This document shows, one piece after another, positions 63,539 through 64,000 of a stretch of 64,000 bases of DNA (position 1 is its first letter; the number at the start of each line of letters is the position of its first letter). A program made the translations under genes and the position numbers. Source of the DNA: Agrobacterium tumefaciens (GTDB lineage: Bacteria > Pseudomonadota > Alphaproteobacteria > Rhizobiales > Rhizobiaceae). The stretch spans positions 310,001 through 374,000 of the forward strand of contig CP048469.1 of NCBI GenBank assembly GCA_025559845.1, given 5' to 3'. The notes beneath the pieces are model-generated. The model saw only the letters and a list, made by a program, of their open reading frames with translations, searched no databases and was not told the DNA's origin.

Positions 63539-63958
63539 ATGTCACCGACGACCGCAATGTTCTGGCCGATGATTGCCCATGTTCTTCTCGTTTTCGCGCT
63601 TTATGCCCTGCTTCTTGTTCGGCGCCAGAAATACACCTTCGTCGATCGCGACGCTGTCATGCGTTACAAGGACAGCGGCGAAGAAGCGCGCGAAAGCCGC
63701 CTGGTAAACCGGAACATCGCCAATCAGTTCGAACTTCCGGTGCTGTTTCACATCGCCTGCCTGCTGCTTTACATCACCGACGCGGACAATATCGTCACGG
63801 TCGTGCTGGCATGGATGTTTGTGCTCACGCGTTATGGCCATTCCTTCGTTCATGTGACCAGCAACAGCCTGCGCTACCGGGCCCCGCTTTTTGGATTGGG
63901 TTTTGCCGTTCTGGTCGCTCTCTGGGGCTGGCTCGCTATCTGGCTGGCGCTGGAATAA
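63539..63958 (+). CDS. MAPEG-family membrane protein
   Basis: A 139-residue membrane protein of the MAPEG superfamily (membrane-associated proteins in eicosanoid and glutathione metabolism), with four helices (about 5-27, 60-78, 82-100 and 115-138). Typical of the group are RLVNRNIANQFELPVLFHIA between helices 1 and 2 and RYGHSFVHVTSNSLRYRAPL between 3 and 4. Its reaction in bacteria is unknown. A GAAGGAGA ribosome binding site precedes the ATG. The last 42 bp of the window after it show nothing. Confidence 0.88.
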   Translation: MSPTTAMFWPMIAHVLLVFALYALLLVRRQKYTFVDRDAVMRYKDSGEEARESRLVNRNIANQFELPVLFHIACLLLYITDADNIVTVVLAWMFVLTRYGHSFVHVTSNSLRYRAPLFGLGFAVLVALWGWLAIWLALE

Positions 63959-64000
63959 AACAGCTGCGCCTTGTTGCCTCATAAGTGAGACAGTCGGTCG

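Overview
This window is a stretch of alphaproteobacterial chromosome from the Rhizobiaceae, most probably Agrobacterium (A. tumefaciens/fabrum group) or a close Rhizobium. The reasons are the gene content and order: rhizobial-type flagellar genes (motB-motC-motD, rem, flaF-flbT, a 428-residue FlaD-type flagellin), the alpha-glucoside operon aglEFGAK with aglR, the Entner-Doudoroff operon zwf-pgl-edd, a PdhS-family cell-cycle kinase, and a tRNA-His of the derived alphaproteobacterial type. I see no insertion sequence, prophage, integrase, rRNA or CRISPR array. This looks like stable core chromosome.

Layout. 1-19407: the right part of the flagellar regulon, all on the + strand: the end of flhB, an unknown gene, flaD, a FliH-like gene, motB, motC, motD/fliK, a lytic transglycosylase, the regulator rem, flgE, flgK, flgL, flaF, flbT, flgD, fliQ, flhA, fliR, then FliJ-like, rod-binding (FlgJ/CheL-like), FlgN-like and FliL-like small genes. 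19576-22156: a GT26 glycosyltransferase and a Wzz/GumC-type chain-length protein. 22244-23143: folD. 23152-30910: aglR and the divergent aglEFGAK operon. 31113-32920: a small unknown protein and a Tat-exported metallophosphoesterase. 33098-37227 (minus): zwf-pgl-edd. 37366-40099 (minus): a PuuB-like oxidase and a PuuA-like glutamine-synthetase-fold ligase. 40227-43108: a flavoprotein, small ORFs and a LysR regulator. 43138-46081: aceA, divergent from a RamB/ScfR-type regulator. 46234-50353: the putrescine ABC operon potFGHI. 50518-50642: a candidate small RNA. 50670-52322: an orphan fused iron-type ABC permease. 52403-56107: a PdhS1-type kinase. 56448-56524: tRNA-His. 56753-59064: ppx/gppA and rlmE. 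59167-61757: an MFS exporter and a divergent Tat-exported MBL-fold hydrolase. 61937-63958: guaB and a MAPEG-family gene.

The most interesting pattern cuts across these blocks. Reading the intergenic DNA by eye I find five perfect TTAA-N7-TTAA boxes, the full consensus for the cell-cycle regulator CtrA. They lie upstream of flaD (1066), rem (8050), a tiny membrane ORF (41441), a terminator-ended noncoding transcript candidate (50481) and pdhS1 (56195). At base composition near 20% A and 20% T, about 0.2 such sites would be expected by chance in 64 kb, so the set looks real. It would tie motility (flaD, rem) and a kinase that acts in the CtrA pathway (pdhS1) to one regulator, and it predicts a CtrA-controlled small RNA and a CtrA-controlled small membrane protein that I do not recognise.

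Other non-coding signals: a LacI-type operator pair at aglR/aglE, TGTAAA repeats between aceA and its likely regulator, a hairpin that hides the ribosome binding site of the FliH-like gene, and a multi-hairpin leader between potF and potG. Names rest on protein motifs and gene order; no database search was run.
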